A stretch of DNA of 64,000 bases from Vibrio metoecus (GCF_009665255.1 NZ_CP035686.1:744001-808000); one strand, 5' to 3'; numbered from the stretch's first letter, positions 51,218 through 60,227 are shown. The notes: generated from the sequence alone by a model not told the origin. Translations and numbers: made by a program.

Positions 51218-52134
51218 TACCACCGCTCCGCAAAAAACTGTTCACGGCTCAGCATCAACAATGCCGAGCGTTTATGGGGGAAGTTGAACTCAAAACACTT
51301 GCGGTAACCCAGTGGCAAGATGCGATTAAATAAGCGTTCATTGTCAGAACGAGGCTCAAGCACAACGCGGTTGGTGCGAACATCGTCAATAAACAAGTAG
51401 TGGCTGATGGCGCGCATCCAAGCGTTGAAAAATTTAGGGCCGCGGAAGGCTTGCTCGCCGACAAGCAAATGGATACCACGGTCATAATTCTCTACTGCGT
51501 AGTACGGGCTGAGTCGATCCTCGGCAACCCAATAGGCTTCCACATAACCAAAAGGTTCACCGTTAAATTCGCCAATCAGCGGAATGATGTGTGGATCAGC
51601 AAGGCGCTGCTCAAGAAATTCGGCGAGTTTTTCTTCACTCCATGCTTGTTCCCAAAAGTGCGCCACGCGAGGGTCGTTCATCCAGCGTGTGAAGCGTTGC
51701 CGATCTTTATCCAGCTCAATCACTCGGAAACTGACGTTCAACTCGGCATCAAAATCATACCTTTGGTACACCTGGCCTTGCGGCATAGGCGGACGTAAAG
51801 GGTGATGGCGGTACTGGTTGTTGGACTGAATAAGCTGCAGTGGGAAATTGCTTGACGGTTTGTGTTGGTGCCAAGCGAGTGGCAATTGGTAAAAAGCGCA
51901 GCGAGATACCTTTTGATCAATCAAAGGTAAGAGTTGCTCAATCCAGGTTTGAATCTCAGAGTCACGAGTCACCACTTTCAGCGCTTCAATCTGTTTATCT
52001 TGGCTGAACAACTGGTCAATTTCGCGCACGAGCTGCGGGGCAATTTCAGAGCAAACCAAATCACTGGCGTGCAGGGTTAACTCAATAATCGGCTGTGGAT
52101 CGGTGCTAAAAATAAAGGTATTGAACTTAGACAT
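51217..52134 (-). CDS. iucB: N6-hydroxylysine O/N-acetyltransferase IucB
   Basis: This 305-residue GNAT-type enzyme acetylates N6-hydroxylysine with acetyl-CoA to form the hydroxamate. The C-terminal half is the acyltransferase domain: RFTRWMNDPRVAHFWEQAW, GYVEAYWVAEDRLSPYY, then the acyl-CoA region DRGIHLLVGEQAFRGPKF and EPRSDNERLFNRILPLGY. ATG 52134 overlaps the end of iucA by 8 bp; an upstream in-frame start at 52149 lies deeper in iucA. The spacing supports a single mRNA. Confidence 0.95.
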   Translation of the reverse strand: MSKFNTFIFSTDPQPIIELTLHASDLVCSEIAPQLVREIDQLFSQDKQIEALKVVTRDSEIQTWIEQLLPLIDQKVSRCAFYQLPLAWHQHKPSSNFPLQLIQSNNQYRHHPLRPPMPQGQVYQRYDFDAELNVSFRVIELDKDRQRFTRWMNDPRVAHFWEQAWSEEKLAEFLEQRLADPHIIPLIGEFNGEPFGYVEAYWVAEDRLSPYYAVENYDRGIHLLVGEQAFRGPKFFNAWMRAISHYLFIDDVRTNRVVLEPRSDNERLFNRILPLGYRKCFEFNFPHKRSALLMLSREQFFAERW

Positions 52135-53923
52135 GAGCAATTTCCTCAATACGAGCCAGAGGGTTAGGTAAATCGAAATAGATCACAGCCGGATCAGGAA
52201 TGGAGTTTTCATTAAAGTTTTGTAAGTAACAGAAAAAGTTACCTTTACAGCACAGCGCTTCACTGGTCAGTACATAGTGCAGGCAGAGATCATCCTTCAC
52301 TCCGCTCTGCAGTAGAGCGTTGAGGTTGTGATACAGAATCTCGATGAGCTCACTCTCTTCCACATCCAAATTCGCGCAGATCGCAGAAATCAGATTGAAG
52401 GTGGAGTTGATGATGAGGTAGTAAGCGAAGTAGCGGCGTACTTTGTCTTGGTTCCAGTAGTTTTCGAGCGCTTCTTTTTGATCGCCAAGTTGTTCGCCAA
52501 ACAGCTTAAATGCCAAATCGGTATAGCCAGTGCCTTGGCAGTCGCGATAGTACATACCCACTGGGAAGCCTTGCTCTAACTGCATGACGATATTTTGCTG
52601 GTGGGCTAAAAACACAATCCCCAAATTGGCCTGCAAGTGGAATAAAGGCACAACGGCATGGCGGCAATAAGCATCAAACCATAGGCTAGCTGCTTGGTGT
52701 GAAGAAAGGTGTTGTTGTGTGGCGTAATGCTGAATGCGCGCCGCCACAAGGCTACTGCCACCATATGGGTTTTGTTGGGTGAGCGTTGCCAATACCACGG
52801 CTTCTTCTGCTGGATTATCCATCAATGGATTGTCTCGAAATGCCACAAGACTCTCGTCAATGATTTTGCCGTTCAGATCTTTCAGTCCGATGTAGGCAGG
52901 TTCTTGCATCAACTGGAAACCTCGTCCGTTACCGAGCTGTTGTGCCAGCTGAGGATGCTGGAACAGATCATTGAGTCGTGTTCCACGAATCACTTCTTTC
53001 AGTGACAGGTTACGGATGGAATTGGTGAGTTTGACACTGAGCGAGAACTTGAGCATGTAAGGCAAACCCGGCGCGTAAAGTGAGCGCGTGGACGAGGTCG
53101 GATACCAAGTTGCACCGAGTTGGCCTAGATTCTGGATTTGCTTGGTGGCGATGTAGCCTTTTATTGATGGGTTCTCTGCCATGACATGCCATTGCCATGG
53201 ATGTACGGGAAGCAGCCCATGACCTTGTTGCTGCGCACTCTGCAAAGCTTCAACTAATTTGGGGTCGTGCGCGACGAGTGCTGCAAATCGTTGGTTGAAA
53301 TGAATGTCAGCAGAGCTACCGCTAGTGAGAAGTGATTGTTCGACGCTCAGCCAGAAGAGTTTGAATTGACCACCGAGTTCAGGTGAGTAGAGTTTGGCAT
53401 CATTCAGGCTAAATTGTTCACGGCTTTTGGGGGCAGGGTGGAAAGAGTGGCCGATCAATAACCCTTGTTCTGCGGTTTTAAAATCCAGTTGTTCGGTAAA
53501 TAACTGCTCTTGATAGGGAGAGTGTTCGATGGCCTGTTCAGTGTTGCGATGACTTTCTAGAACTCGTTTAGTGAAAATGGCTTTTTGCGTTTCGCTGACT
53601 ATGCCGACGAGTGCCGGCTCGTTAACTATGTGTTCAATGAGCTGTTCAACACTCAGCGTTTTAATGCTGTCTTGCGTATGCAAAAGAGCAGGTAGGCAAT
53701 ATTCATGGCTCCCAAGGGAAGAAAAATAACTGAGAGGGATATTAATGGAGTCTGAGTTTGCCAGAGGGAGTCGATAAACACGTTTTCCATCTTCACCACA
53801 AAGTAGTTGGACTGATTGACTCTCACGGGCTAATGAATTGAGAAAACACGCGATAGAAGGTTCATTTGTGTTGGCCCAATCGTTTGATTTTTCGAGGTTA
53901 ATCCGCTCGTTGTTGCGATGCAT
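52127..53923 (-). CDS. iucA: Aerobactin biosynthesis NIS synthetase IucA
   Basis: This 598-residue synthetase couples the first N6-acetyl-N6-hydroxylysine to a carboxyl of citrate. Family stretches are GHSFHPAPKSREQF, LLPVHPWQWHVM, STRSLYAPGLPYMLKFSLSV and YRDCQGTGYTDL. It is longer at the N-terminus than IucC. The ATG at 53923 (MHRNNERINLEKS) has GAGAAACGG 2-9 bases upstream; an upstream TTG at 53950 is less likely. It heads the iucABCD-iutA operon, and a Fur-box-like site lies 40 bp upstream. Confidence 0.95.
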   Translation of the reverse strand: MHRNNERINLEKSNDWANTNEPSIACFLNSLARESQSVQLLCGEDGKRVYRLPLANSDSINIPLSYFSSLGSHEYCLPALLHTQDSIKTLSVEQLIEHIVNEPALVGIVSETQKAIFTKRVLESHRNTEQAIEHSPYQEQLFTEQLDFKTAEQGLLIGHSFHPAPKSREQFSLNDAKLYSPELGGQFKLFWLSVEQSLLTSGSSADIHFNQRFAALVAHDPKLVEALQSAQQQGHGLLPVHPWQWHVMAENPSIKGYIATKQIQNLGQLGATWYPTSSTRSLYAPGLPYMLKFSLSVKLTNSIRNLSLKEVIRGTRLNDLFQHPQLAQQLGNGRGFQLMQEPAYIGLKDLNGKIIDESLVAFRDNPLMDNPAEEAVVLATLTQQNPYGGSSLVAARIQHYATQQHLSSHQAASLWFDAYCRHAVVPLFHLQANLGIVFLAHQQNIVMQLEQGFPVGMYYRDCQGTGYTDLAFKLFGEQLGDQKEALENYWNQDKVRRYFAYYLIINSTFNLISAICANLDVEESELIEILYHNLNALLQSGVKDDLCLHYVLTSEALCCKGNFFCYLQNFNENSIPDPAVIYFDLPNPLARIEEIAHV

Positions 53924-53960
53924 TCCGTTTCTCGCCGTCTTATTAATCAAAATGTACGGT

Positions 53961-53980
53961 AATGCTAATTATTATCATTT
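53961..53980. promoter_or_regulatory. Fur box upstream of iucA
   Basis: TGATAATAATTAGCA on the minus strand (53963-53977) matches the 7-1-7 Fur motif TGATAATnATTATCA with one mismatch. It overlaps a possible promoter (TTGATC, 17 bases, TAGCAT on the minus strand), so Fe-Fur would block the iuc promoter. Confidence 0.85.
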
Positions 53981-54095
53981 GCATGATCAATAGGTTTTTG
54001 TAGATTTGTGCGAATTTTTTGTTAAAAAAGTAATTGAATAATTAAATCAGTTTGTTAGATGTGTGTTGAGAAGGCAGGTAATGAGGAAATAGCAG

Positions 54096-54119
54096 AGAAG
54101 GCTAACGGCGTAGCCTTCT
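54096..54119 (-). terminator. Hairpin after matB
   Basis: AGAAGGCTA/TAGCCTTCT is a perfect 9-bp stem with a 6-base loop, 17 bases after the matB stop and before the iuc promoter. The T run after it is poor, so it may be only a partial terminator between the two operons. Confidence 0.5.
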
Positions 54120-54135
54120 AGAAGATCGCATACGG

Positions 54136-56133
54136 TTAACGCCTCATCAGATACAGGAAGTAACCACCACCGATCAGTGAAGCGAGCAGGCCCGCCGGGA
54201 ATTGCCAAGGGAACCAGATATTACGTCCAACCCAATCCGCCAGCACCATCACGATTGCACCGAGCAAAGCGGCGGTTAGCATTTGTGCGCGCGGTTGGTA
54301 TTGGTGTAGCGAGCGTGCCATATGGGGTGCCAGTAAGCCGATAAAACTCAAAGGGCCAATCACTATGGTGCAGAGTGTGGTGAGGGCAGCAACAAGCAGT
54401 AGTAAAACCAAGCGAACTCGAGTGGCGTTCATGCCAAGGCTTCGGGCGGTTACCTCGCCCAACTCGATAATCGCAATCCATCGTTCGAGCAACAGTGCCA
54501 CGCTAGCGACTAGCCCAACGCCTATCGCCAGTAAATAGATATCGGCAGTGGCAACCAGATAGGTGGAGCCCGAAAGCCAAGTGAGCAGCGCCGTGGCGTT
54601 GTCATGTCCTGAACTCATCACAACACGCAGCAGGGCATCCAGCCCCGCGCTCAAGGCTATCCCCGTCAATAAGGTTTGGCTTGGTGCAAAATTGTGTTTG
54701 CGCCCGATAAGCCAAATCAAAGAAGTGACGGTCAGCGCGCCTAATGTCCCTAGCAGCATCTGTTCATCACGTTCAATCGCGATACCGAATGTACTGCCGA
54801 GCACAATCGCCAGTGCGGCTCCGGAGCTCAGCCCAAGCACTTCTGGGCTTGCCATAGGATTATTGGATAGACGTTGAATGAGGGTTCCCGCTAATGCCAG
54901 TCCAACTCCCGCAAGGAGTGCGGTGAGCACACGAGGAGCGCGAAGCTCCAACAGCATTGGATTAAGAGTTAGGCTCCAGCCCGCTTGCCCTTGCCCGAAC
55001 ACTAACGCGCACAGGGTTACTATGCTAAGTAGGCCAAGCATAATGAAGAAAACTCGCGTGGTACTGACTTTTCGATAATGCTCAACTGGCTCTTCGCGAG
55101 CGCGAAGCTCGGAAAGAAGTTTAGTGCGTTGCAGTAGCCACAACAGGGAAGGCGCACCCAGTAAGGCAGTCATCGCGCCAGTGGGCAGCAGTTCTCCCCC
55201 CACGCCAGAGAAAGGTTGAATGGCTAAATCGACAACCAACAGTATCAGTGCGCCAATCACGCCACTACTCAGCAATTGGGCGGTGAGTTGTCGGATGCCG
55301 AGCAATCGTGCGATGGCTGGAGCAACGATTCCAATAAAACCGATCAAGCCCACTTCACTGACCACGGCCGCGGTAATGAATATCGCCAGCCCAAGACAGA
55401 GTAGTTTGATCTGCTTGATGTTGACTCCCAAAGACGAAGCCACGCCATCCCCAAATTGCAGCGCGGACAGTGGGCGTTGCAGCATCAGTAGTAGTAATGT
55501 TGGGAGAGTGATTAAAGGCAGTAGAACTTGCGTGCTATTCCAGCCATTTTGGTTGAGTGCTCCCGCTCCCCAAACAAAAATACTGGTGAGTTTTTGCTCG
55601 TGCAGCATCAGCAGCATGGTATTGAGTGAGCCAAAGAAGAGGCTAACTACCATACCCGCTAAGATCATGTGCAGTGGAGCAAAACCACGGCTGGCACTGA
55701 GCAAAAACACCAGCCCAGTTGCGAAGCAGCCACCTAAAAATGCAGGTATGAAGTTAGGTATCGCCAACCCCGTTGGAAGCAGCAGCAAACTCAGTACCAT
55801 GCCGAGTTCTGCCCCCGTGGCCACACCCAGCGTGGTTGGTGACGCTATCGGGTTACGCAGTACAAACTGCATGACACAACCTGCTACTGCGAGGGCAAAG
55901 CCACATAGTAGCGCAACACAAAGCCGTGGCAGATAAGTCAGGTAGGTGATCACATGCTGATAATTGCTCTGGTCAAAGTGCCACACGGTATCCCAAATGA
56001 GACTAATACCTTGTGAATAAGGTGCTGTCGTCTGCAGCAAAACGGCAATCAGACAGAAAACCCCAACTAAGAGCAGAGTGTTTGTTGGGAGTTTCATTTT
56101 GTTGGGGTGGGGAAGGTTCACAGTATTCATCAT
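54136..56133 (-). CDS. matB: Ferric-aerobactin ABC permease MatB (FhuB-like double permease)
   Basis: This 665-residue protein is a tandem duplication of FecCD-type permeases, like FhuB (660), with about 20 membrane segments. Each half carries the family stretches: PRLCVALLCGFALAVAGCVMQ with NPIASPTTLGV in the first, and PRVLTALLAGVGLALAGTLIQ with NPMASPEVLGLSSGAALA in the second; coupling motifs are GFIGIVAPAIARLL and SFIGLLAPHMARSL. It transports ferric hydroxamate siderophores across the inner membrane with MatC and MatD. Its ATG at 56133 overlaps the matD stop (ATGA). Confidence 0.93.
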   Translation of the reverse strand: MMNTVNLPHPNKMKLPTNTLLLVGVFCLIAVLLQTTAPYSQGISLIWDTVWHFDQSNYQHVITYLTYLPRLCVALLCGFALAVAGCVMQFVLRNPIASPTTLGVATGAELGMVLSLLLLPTGLAIPNFIPAFLGGCFATGLVFLLSASRGFAPLHMILAGMVVSLFFGSLNTMLLMLHEQKLTSIFVWGAGALNQNGWNSTQVLLPLITLPTLLLLMLQRPLSALQFGDGVASSLGVNIKQIKLLCLGLAIFITAAVVSEVGLIGFIGIVAPAIARLLGIRQLTAQLLSSGVIGALILLVVDLAIQPFSGVGGELLPTGAMTALLGAPSLLWLLQRTKLLSELRAREEPVEHYRKVSTTRVFFIMLGLLSIVTLCALVFGQGQAGWSLTLNPMLLELRAPRVLTALLAGVGLALAGTLIQRLSNNPMASPEVLGLSSGAALAIVLGSTFGIAIERDEQMLLGTLGALTVTSLIWLIGRKHNFAPSQTLLTGIALSAGLDALLRVVMSSGHDNATALLTWLSGSTYLVATADIYLLAIGVGLVASVALLLERWIAIIELGEVTARSLGMNATRVRLVLLLLVAALTTLCTIVIGPLSFIGLLAPHMARSLHQYQPRAQMLTAALLGAIVMVLADWVGRNIWFPWQFPAGLLASLIGGGYFLYLMRR

Positions 56134-57023
56134 TGTGTGACTAGCAGCTCTGCGATGTGGTCACTAAAACGCTGCGCGGCAATAAGGCCACCAAAGGTCC
56201 AGATTGGAGGAAGCTCATAGACAGCATTTTCGCGCGTAAACGCCATGACCTGCCATAGCGGAGACGTTTGTAGCACTTGGCGATCTTGTGGTTTGAGTGG
56301 GCCAAACAGCATCACATTACTTTGCTGATGTTCGGCGAGCTTTTCTAAGCCCGTGGTGGTAAAGCCCCATATATTGGTCTGATCTTGCCAGCTATTTTTG
56401 AGTCCCATGGCAGAGATAGTGGCACTAGCAAGTGAGCCTTGACCATGTATGCGCAAGGTTTTGTCGTTAATAAAACGTACGAACAGAAGGCTTTTGGTTG
56501 TTGGGGATTTTGCGCGAATTTTCTCGCCATTGGTTGTCAGTTTGGCTTGGGTTTCCGTAATCACTTGCTCTGCTTGCTGCTCTTTTCCGAACAACTGACC
56601 CAAGGAACGGGTGATGGATTCTGCTGTTTTTAATGGCTGTTTTTGCTCCCCGTAAAGGGTAAAGACCACCACAGGCGCGATTTTATTGAGGGACTCATAA
56701 GCGGCAGCCATCTGCTGACTCATCAAAATGACATCGGGCTTGAGTTCGCTCAGTAGTTCGATATTGGGTTCACGTCTTGAACCGACGTTCGTTACGGTTG
56801 GATTCAGTGCAGGCTCAACCACCCATTCTTGATAGCCTTTGGCATCCGCTACGCCTTGTAGCGCCACACCTAAACTGAGCACGGTTTCGGCTAATGCCCA
56901 ATCCAGTGCAACCACTTTCTTTGGTGGCGCTGAGAAGGATGCGCTGCCCATCTCATGCTGAATGTCTAAGGCGTATGCATGAACTGCCAACATGGAAACC
57001 AGCAGGGTGATAAACGTCTTCAC
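56130..57023 (-). CDS. matD: Periplasmic ferric-aerobactin binding protein MatD (FhuD-like)
   Basis: This 297-residue protein (FhuD 296) has a signal peptide (FITLLVSMLAVHAYA, then LDIQHEMG) and the two-lobe helical-backbone fold of class III binding proteins: KKVVALDWALAETVLSLGV, then REPNIELLSELKPDVILMSQQ. It delivers ferric aerobactin to MatB. It lies 23 bp after matC and overlaps matB by 4 bp, as in the matCDB operon described for V. mimicus. Confidence 0.92.
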   Translation of the reverse strand: MKTFITLLVSMLAVHAYALDIQHEMGSASFSAPPKKVVALDWALAETVLSLGVALQGVADAKGYQEWVVEPALNPTVTNVGSRREPNIELLSELKPDVILMSQQMAAAYESLNKIAPVVVFTLYGEQKQPLKTAESITRSLGQLFGKEQQAEQVITETQAKLTTNGEKIRAKSPTTKSLLFVRFINDKTLRIHGQGSLASATISAMGLKNSWQDQTNIWGFTTTGLEKLAEHQQSNVMLFGPLKPQDRQVLQTSPLWQVMAFTRENAVYELPPIWTFGGLIAAQRFSDHIAELLVTQ

Positions 57024-57046
57024 AACAGAATCCTTTTCTACGTTGT

Positions 57047-57814
57047 TTAAGGGATATAGCTAATGGCTTGCCCTGTGCGTGGGTGAGGAAAAAGCGCCAG
57101 TTCCATGCCATAGATTTGCATCAAAGTATCGTGATTCATTAACTGTTCTGGTGTGCCTTGTGCGATGACTCGGCCGGAATGAAGAGCGATAAGATGATCA
57201 CTGAACTTGGCGGCCATATTCACATCATGCAGCACCATGATCACCGTGAGCGCTAAGCTTTGGTTCAGTTCGCGGATCAGAGCCAACAACTCATGTTGAT
57301 GTGCTACATCAAGGGCTGAAGTAGGTTCATCAAGCAAGAGGGTTTTACTTTGCTGGGCGAGTAACATGGCAACCCAAGCACGCTGCCTTTCTCCACCAGA
57401 GAGGGTGGCAACGAAACGATCGGAAAATTCACTCAAGCCCACTTTGGTAATCGCTTCATCAACAATGGTGTAGTCTCGCGCATCGTAACGACCCAAAGCT
57501 CCTTTCCACGGGTAGCGGCCAAAACAAACCAACTCACGCACCGTAACCCCAGTAGTCAGTGGTGGATGTTGGGGTAAATAAGCCACTTGGTGAGCAAACT
57601 CGATATTATTCAGGTTATGGACAGGCTGGTCGCCATAGAAAACGTGGCCTGAAGTAGGCTTATTTTGTCTGCTGAGCAGTTTAATGAGGGTAGATTTACC
57701 ACAGCCGTTATGACCGAGTAGAGTCGTGACCTTGCCAGACTCGAATGTCAGATTAGTGGTTGAGAGAATAGGCTTCTCATCAATGCTAAATGAGGCGTCG
57801 ACAAGTCGAAACAT
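57047..57814 (-). CDS. matC: Siderophore ABC transporter ATPase MatC (FhuC-like)
   Basis: This 255-residue ATPase has Walker A GHNGCGKST at 34-42, the Q-loop in VAYLPQHPPL, the signature LSGGERQRAWVAMLLAQ, Walker B TLLLDEPTSALD and the H-loop MVLHDVNMAAKF. These and its length are those of FhuC/FepC ATPases. It is the first gene of matCDB. A 135-bp region with a Fur-box-like site separates it from the divergent MFS gene. Confidence 0.94.
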   Translation of the reverse strand: MFRLVDASFSIDEKPILSTTNLTFESGKVTTLLGHNGCGKSTLIKLLSRQNKPTSGHVFYGDQPVHNLNNIEFAHQVAYLPQHPPLTTGVTVRELVCFGRYPWKGALGRYDARDYTIVDEAITKVGLSEFSDRFVATLSGGERQRAWVAMLLAQQSKTLLLDEPTSALDVAHQHELLALIRELNQSLALTVIMVLHDVNMAAKFSDHLIALHSGRVIAQGTPEQLMNHDTLMQIYGMELALFPHPRTGQAISYIP

Positions 57815-57875
57815 AATGTAATGGAAAGTTGATTTATTGGTTATTAGCAGGTTATGTTAGCACATCAAAGTATAA

Positions 57876-57898
57876 ATGATAATTGTTTTTATTGTCAT
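57876..57898. promoter_or_regulatory. Fur box between matC and the MFS gene
   Basis: ATGATAAT and ATTGTCAT are inverted arms (one mismatch) around 7 T-rich bases, within the divergent promoter region, 62 bp from matC and about 52-64 bp from the MFS gene. This fits Fur recognition of GATAAT units, weaker than the iucA site. It could control both directions. Confidence 0.7.
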
Positions 57899-57949
57899 CA
57901 CGTGTGTTATTAGACCACCACATTGATGGCTTAATACGGCTCAACAACA

Positions 57950-59173
57950 GTGACTATCACTATGTTTCTTTTGAAAAAACAGTCTTCCCAATTGGGGGTG
58001 ATTGGCTTGGCAGCAGCGTTAATGGGGATTGGCCAAAACGGACTTTTGGTTTCACTGCCTTTTTTGGTCGAACAATCGGCGTTTGACCTTCCCACATGGT
58101 CTATTTTGATCGCACTCGGCAGTTTTTTGTTTTTGCCTTCGGCGCCATTTTGGGGGCGGGTTAGCGACAAACATGGCCCTAAACATGTGGTAATTCAGGC
58201 TCTTGCCGGAATGGCGATGAGCTTCTCTTTACTCGCTCTATTTGCTATGGCCAGTCGAGATTACACTTCAATCTCAACGCTGTGCTTGATGGGGCTAGCA
58301 GTAGCACGCGTGATTTACGGTTGCACTGTTTCGGGGATGGTACCTGCTAGCCAGCACTGGGCGATAGTGTTGTGTGGTGAACAACATCGGTTGCAAGCCA
58401 TCACCTCCGTCAGCATTGGGTTGAGTGTGGGGCGTTTGATTGGCCCCGTTATTTCGTTGTTAGCGCTGAAAGTGTCACCATTCGCGCCCTTATTCATGAT
58501 GGTGCTGCTCCCTCTGCTTGCACTTGTCGGTACTTACTTCCTACCTGCACCGCAGGTTTCTACGCCAAATAACCGTCCTTCTTCTTCTTCTCTGCCTTGG
58601 CTGCCTAGTCGCTGTTTGTGGCGTTTTCTCGCCAGTGGATTACTGCTGTGTACGGCCATTTCATTACTGCAATACAGCTTTTCACCACTGCTCAGCGCAC
58701 TGACCGATTGGCCGACGAGCCGCATTAGTGATGCGATTGGCTTGCTTCTCACTATTAGCGCGGCTTGTACTTTTGTGACTCAAGTGATGGTGATTAAGAA
58801 AAAGAAATTGTCACCAGAGCAGATGTACCGCTTTGGAGCAGGGCTGTTGGTCGTGGGTTTGGCTTTATTTTTAGTCACCCAAGTTTGGGTATTGGCCTTG
58901 GCGATGGTATTAACGGCATGTGGTGCGGCATTGCTTGTTCCTGCTTATACCACTGCGGCGACCACTCAGTATTCGGATGCTCCAGGTGCCGTCGCGGGTT
59001 ACATTTCCATGTCACACACAATTGGTTATGGTTTAGCGTCTTTGTTGGCCTTTAGTGCAACGCTTTCACCCCATTATCCGATCTACCTATGTCTTCTATT
59101 CGCGTTGCTGATTGTGTGGACGGCTTTTTCCTCTGTCTCACTTAAGTCCGCTCATGCCGCTGGGGGCTCTTAG
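57950..59173 (+). CDS. MFS transporter, probable aerobactin exporter (ShiF-like)
   Basis: This 407-residue MFS protein has about 12 membrane segments and the loop 2-3 motif GRVSDKHGPKHVV. It is divergent from matCDB and shares a Fur-box region, within the aerobactin locus. In enterobacterial aerobactin loci, the MFS gene shiF next to iucA is thought to export the siderophore; the same role is inferred here. The GTG at 57950 is the longest start; ATG 57962 is an alternative, and neither has a good ribosome site. Its 3' end overlaps the convergent fhuF-like gene by 32 bp. Confidence 0.85.
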   Translation: MTITMFLLKKQSSQLGVIGLAAALMGIGQNGLLVSLPFLVEQSAFDLPTWSILIALGSFLFLPSAPFWGRVSDKHGPKHVVIQALAGMAMSFSLLALFAMASRDYTSISTLCLMGLAVARVIYGCTVSGMVPASQHWAIVLCGEQHRLQAITSVSIGLSVGRLIGPVISLLALKVSPFAPLFMMVLLPLLALVGTYFLPAPQVSTPNNRPSSSSLPWLPSRCLWRFLASGLLLCTAISLLQYSFSPLLSALTDWPTSRISDAIGLLLTISAACTFVTQVMVIKKKKLSPEQMYRFGAGLLVVGLALFLVTQVWVLALAMVLTACGAALLVPAYTTAATTQYSDAPGAVAGYISMSHTIGYGLASLLAFSATLSPHYPIYLCLLFALLIVWTAFSSVSLKSAHAAGGS

Positions 59174-59894
59174 TTTTATTGTCAGGATGCCTTGGACAGT
59201 TTTGACAGAGTTGGCGCCCTTGGCACTTATACACCAAACAACAACTGGTTCGAATGTGAGAGAGAGTCTGAGCCTCAGGGTTGTAACTCAAGGATTGCGC
59301 TAACTTGGTGGGTAAACCACAGGCTTCTAACCATAAATGAGCTTGTTCCAGTAACGCCTGCTCAGAAAGGTGGGGGTAAAACGCCTGGAATCGGGTTAAG
59401 CAACCCAACACGCTGTCGGCAAAGAGATGCTGAGTAAATCCGGGACGGATGCGTGTCCACTTCGCCATCTCGTGACGAAAATATTCGAATAGTTCAACCA
59501 GCTCTTTGCCAGCTTGTGCAATCAATTCTTGTGGCGCGCCTTGACGATATTTCAAGGAATTGAAGTGAAAACCAGTAACAAACTGGGGTTGAGTGTATTG
59601 GGCGATGGAAGATAACTGCGGTAAGCCACGGCAAGCATAAATCGCCACAAAAGCCACATAGATAGGTTGCCAGCACAGCAGCGTCCAAGTGCGCGTTAAC
59701 CAGTAGGCGGCGCCCGCTTCTGGGTGGGTTTCTTGCAAATTTCGATAGAGAGTTTGAATACGCTCAGAGCAGGAGTGATCCCATTGAATCACTGGTTCTG
59801 TTTCAGGGGAATCTGATGCCCATTGACCTTTGAGATAAGGCGTGACTTGGCGGGAGTGTTCAAAGAGTTTGGCGAAGAAAACAGGATCAGTCAT
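59142..59894 (-). CDS. fhuF: FhuF-like [2Fe-2S] siderophore-iron reductase
   Basis: This 250-residue protein ends with the FhuF cysteine pattern CC-x10-C-x2-C: C218, C219, C230 and C233 (SCCLVYKCQGRQLCQNC). FhuF-type proteins bind a [2Fe-2S] cluster with this unusual motif and reduce ferric hydroxamate siderophores in the cytoplasm to release iron. FhuF of E. coli is 262 residues. The sequence before it is poorly conserved apart from TGFHFNSLKYRQ. It has its own upstream Fur-box-like site and overlaps the convergent MFS gene by 32 bp. It completes the route from uptake to iron release. Confidence 0.88.
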   Translation of the reverse strand: MTDPVFFAKLFEHSRQVTPYLKGQWASDSPETEPVIQWDHSCSERIQTLYRNLQETHPEAGAAYWLTRTWTLLCWQPIYVAFVAIYACRGLPQLSSIAQYTQPQFVTGFHFNSLKYRQGAPQELIAQAGKELVELFEYFRHEMAKWTRIRPGFTQHLFADSVLGCLTRFQAFYPHLSEQALLEQAHLWLEACGLPTKLAQSLSYNPEAQTLSHIRTSCCLVYKCQGRQLCQNCPRHPDNKTKSPQRHERT

Positions 59895-59951
59895 GAGATC
59901 GGCATCTGGTAATGCATGAATGCAGGCAGCTTAATGAAAGATGAGTTTTGT

Positions 59952-59966
59952 TGCAATTAATTCTCA
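59952..59966. promoter_or_regulatory. Fur box upstream of the fhuF-like gene
   Basis: On the minus strand TGAGAATTAATTGCA (with AA before) resembles the AATGAnAATnATTnnCA pattern of Vibrio Fur boxes with a few mismatches. It lies about 60 bp upstream of the start. Confidence 0.65.
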
Positions 59967-60227
59967 TTACCTTGGTTGATTGGCGGTAAAGTGTTGCATG
60001 AAAATGAACACAGGCTGTGCGACCTCTCGGTTTTTTTTATGCCCCCTATTTACAAAGACATCAGGTGGTGCAAGGATCCGCGTGCTCAGGGAGAGGGAAG
60101 TCCAAACTAGATATCACCGTCCTGCCATATTACCTAATATATTCAACCGCTTATCCGCATTTTTAGTTGATTGAAAATCGCCGTCTATTGCCGATTTTTT
60201 TGCACTGAAAATGCAGGGAGACTACCC
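59967..60227. other. Intergenic region between fhuF-like gene and opgC-like gene, no gene seen
   Basis: The gap between the fhuF-like start and the opgC-like start is 333 bp. Apart from the Fur site it has a run of eight T residues (60032-60039) and a GC-richer patch (60060-60125). Two T-rich runs follow (60160-60170 and 60194-60201). I find no convincing ORF, tRNA or known riboswitch. A promoter for opgC is likely here. Confidence 0.4.

Noticed and set aside
55220..55936. Long plus-strand open frame (238 codons) opposite matB.
   Set aside because: It lies entirely antisense to a clear permease gene, has low-complexity Ser/Pro/Thr-rich composition and no ribosome site.
60080..60125. GGGAGAGGGAAGTCC resembles the start of a RNase P RNA core (GGGGAGGAAAGTCC).
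   Set aside because: The match is short and local; the downstream conserved blocks of RNase P RNA are absent and the space is too small.
59900..60200. Possible att repeat of the tRNA-Arg 3' end.
   Set aside because: No stretch matching the T arm or acceptor end of the tRNA was found there, and no integrase gene lies in the window.
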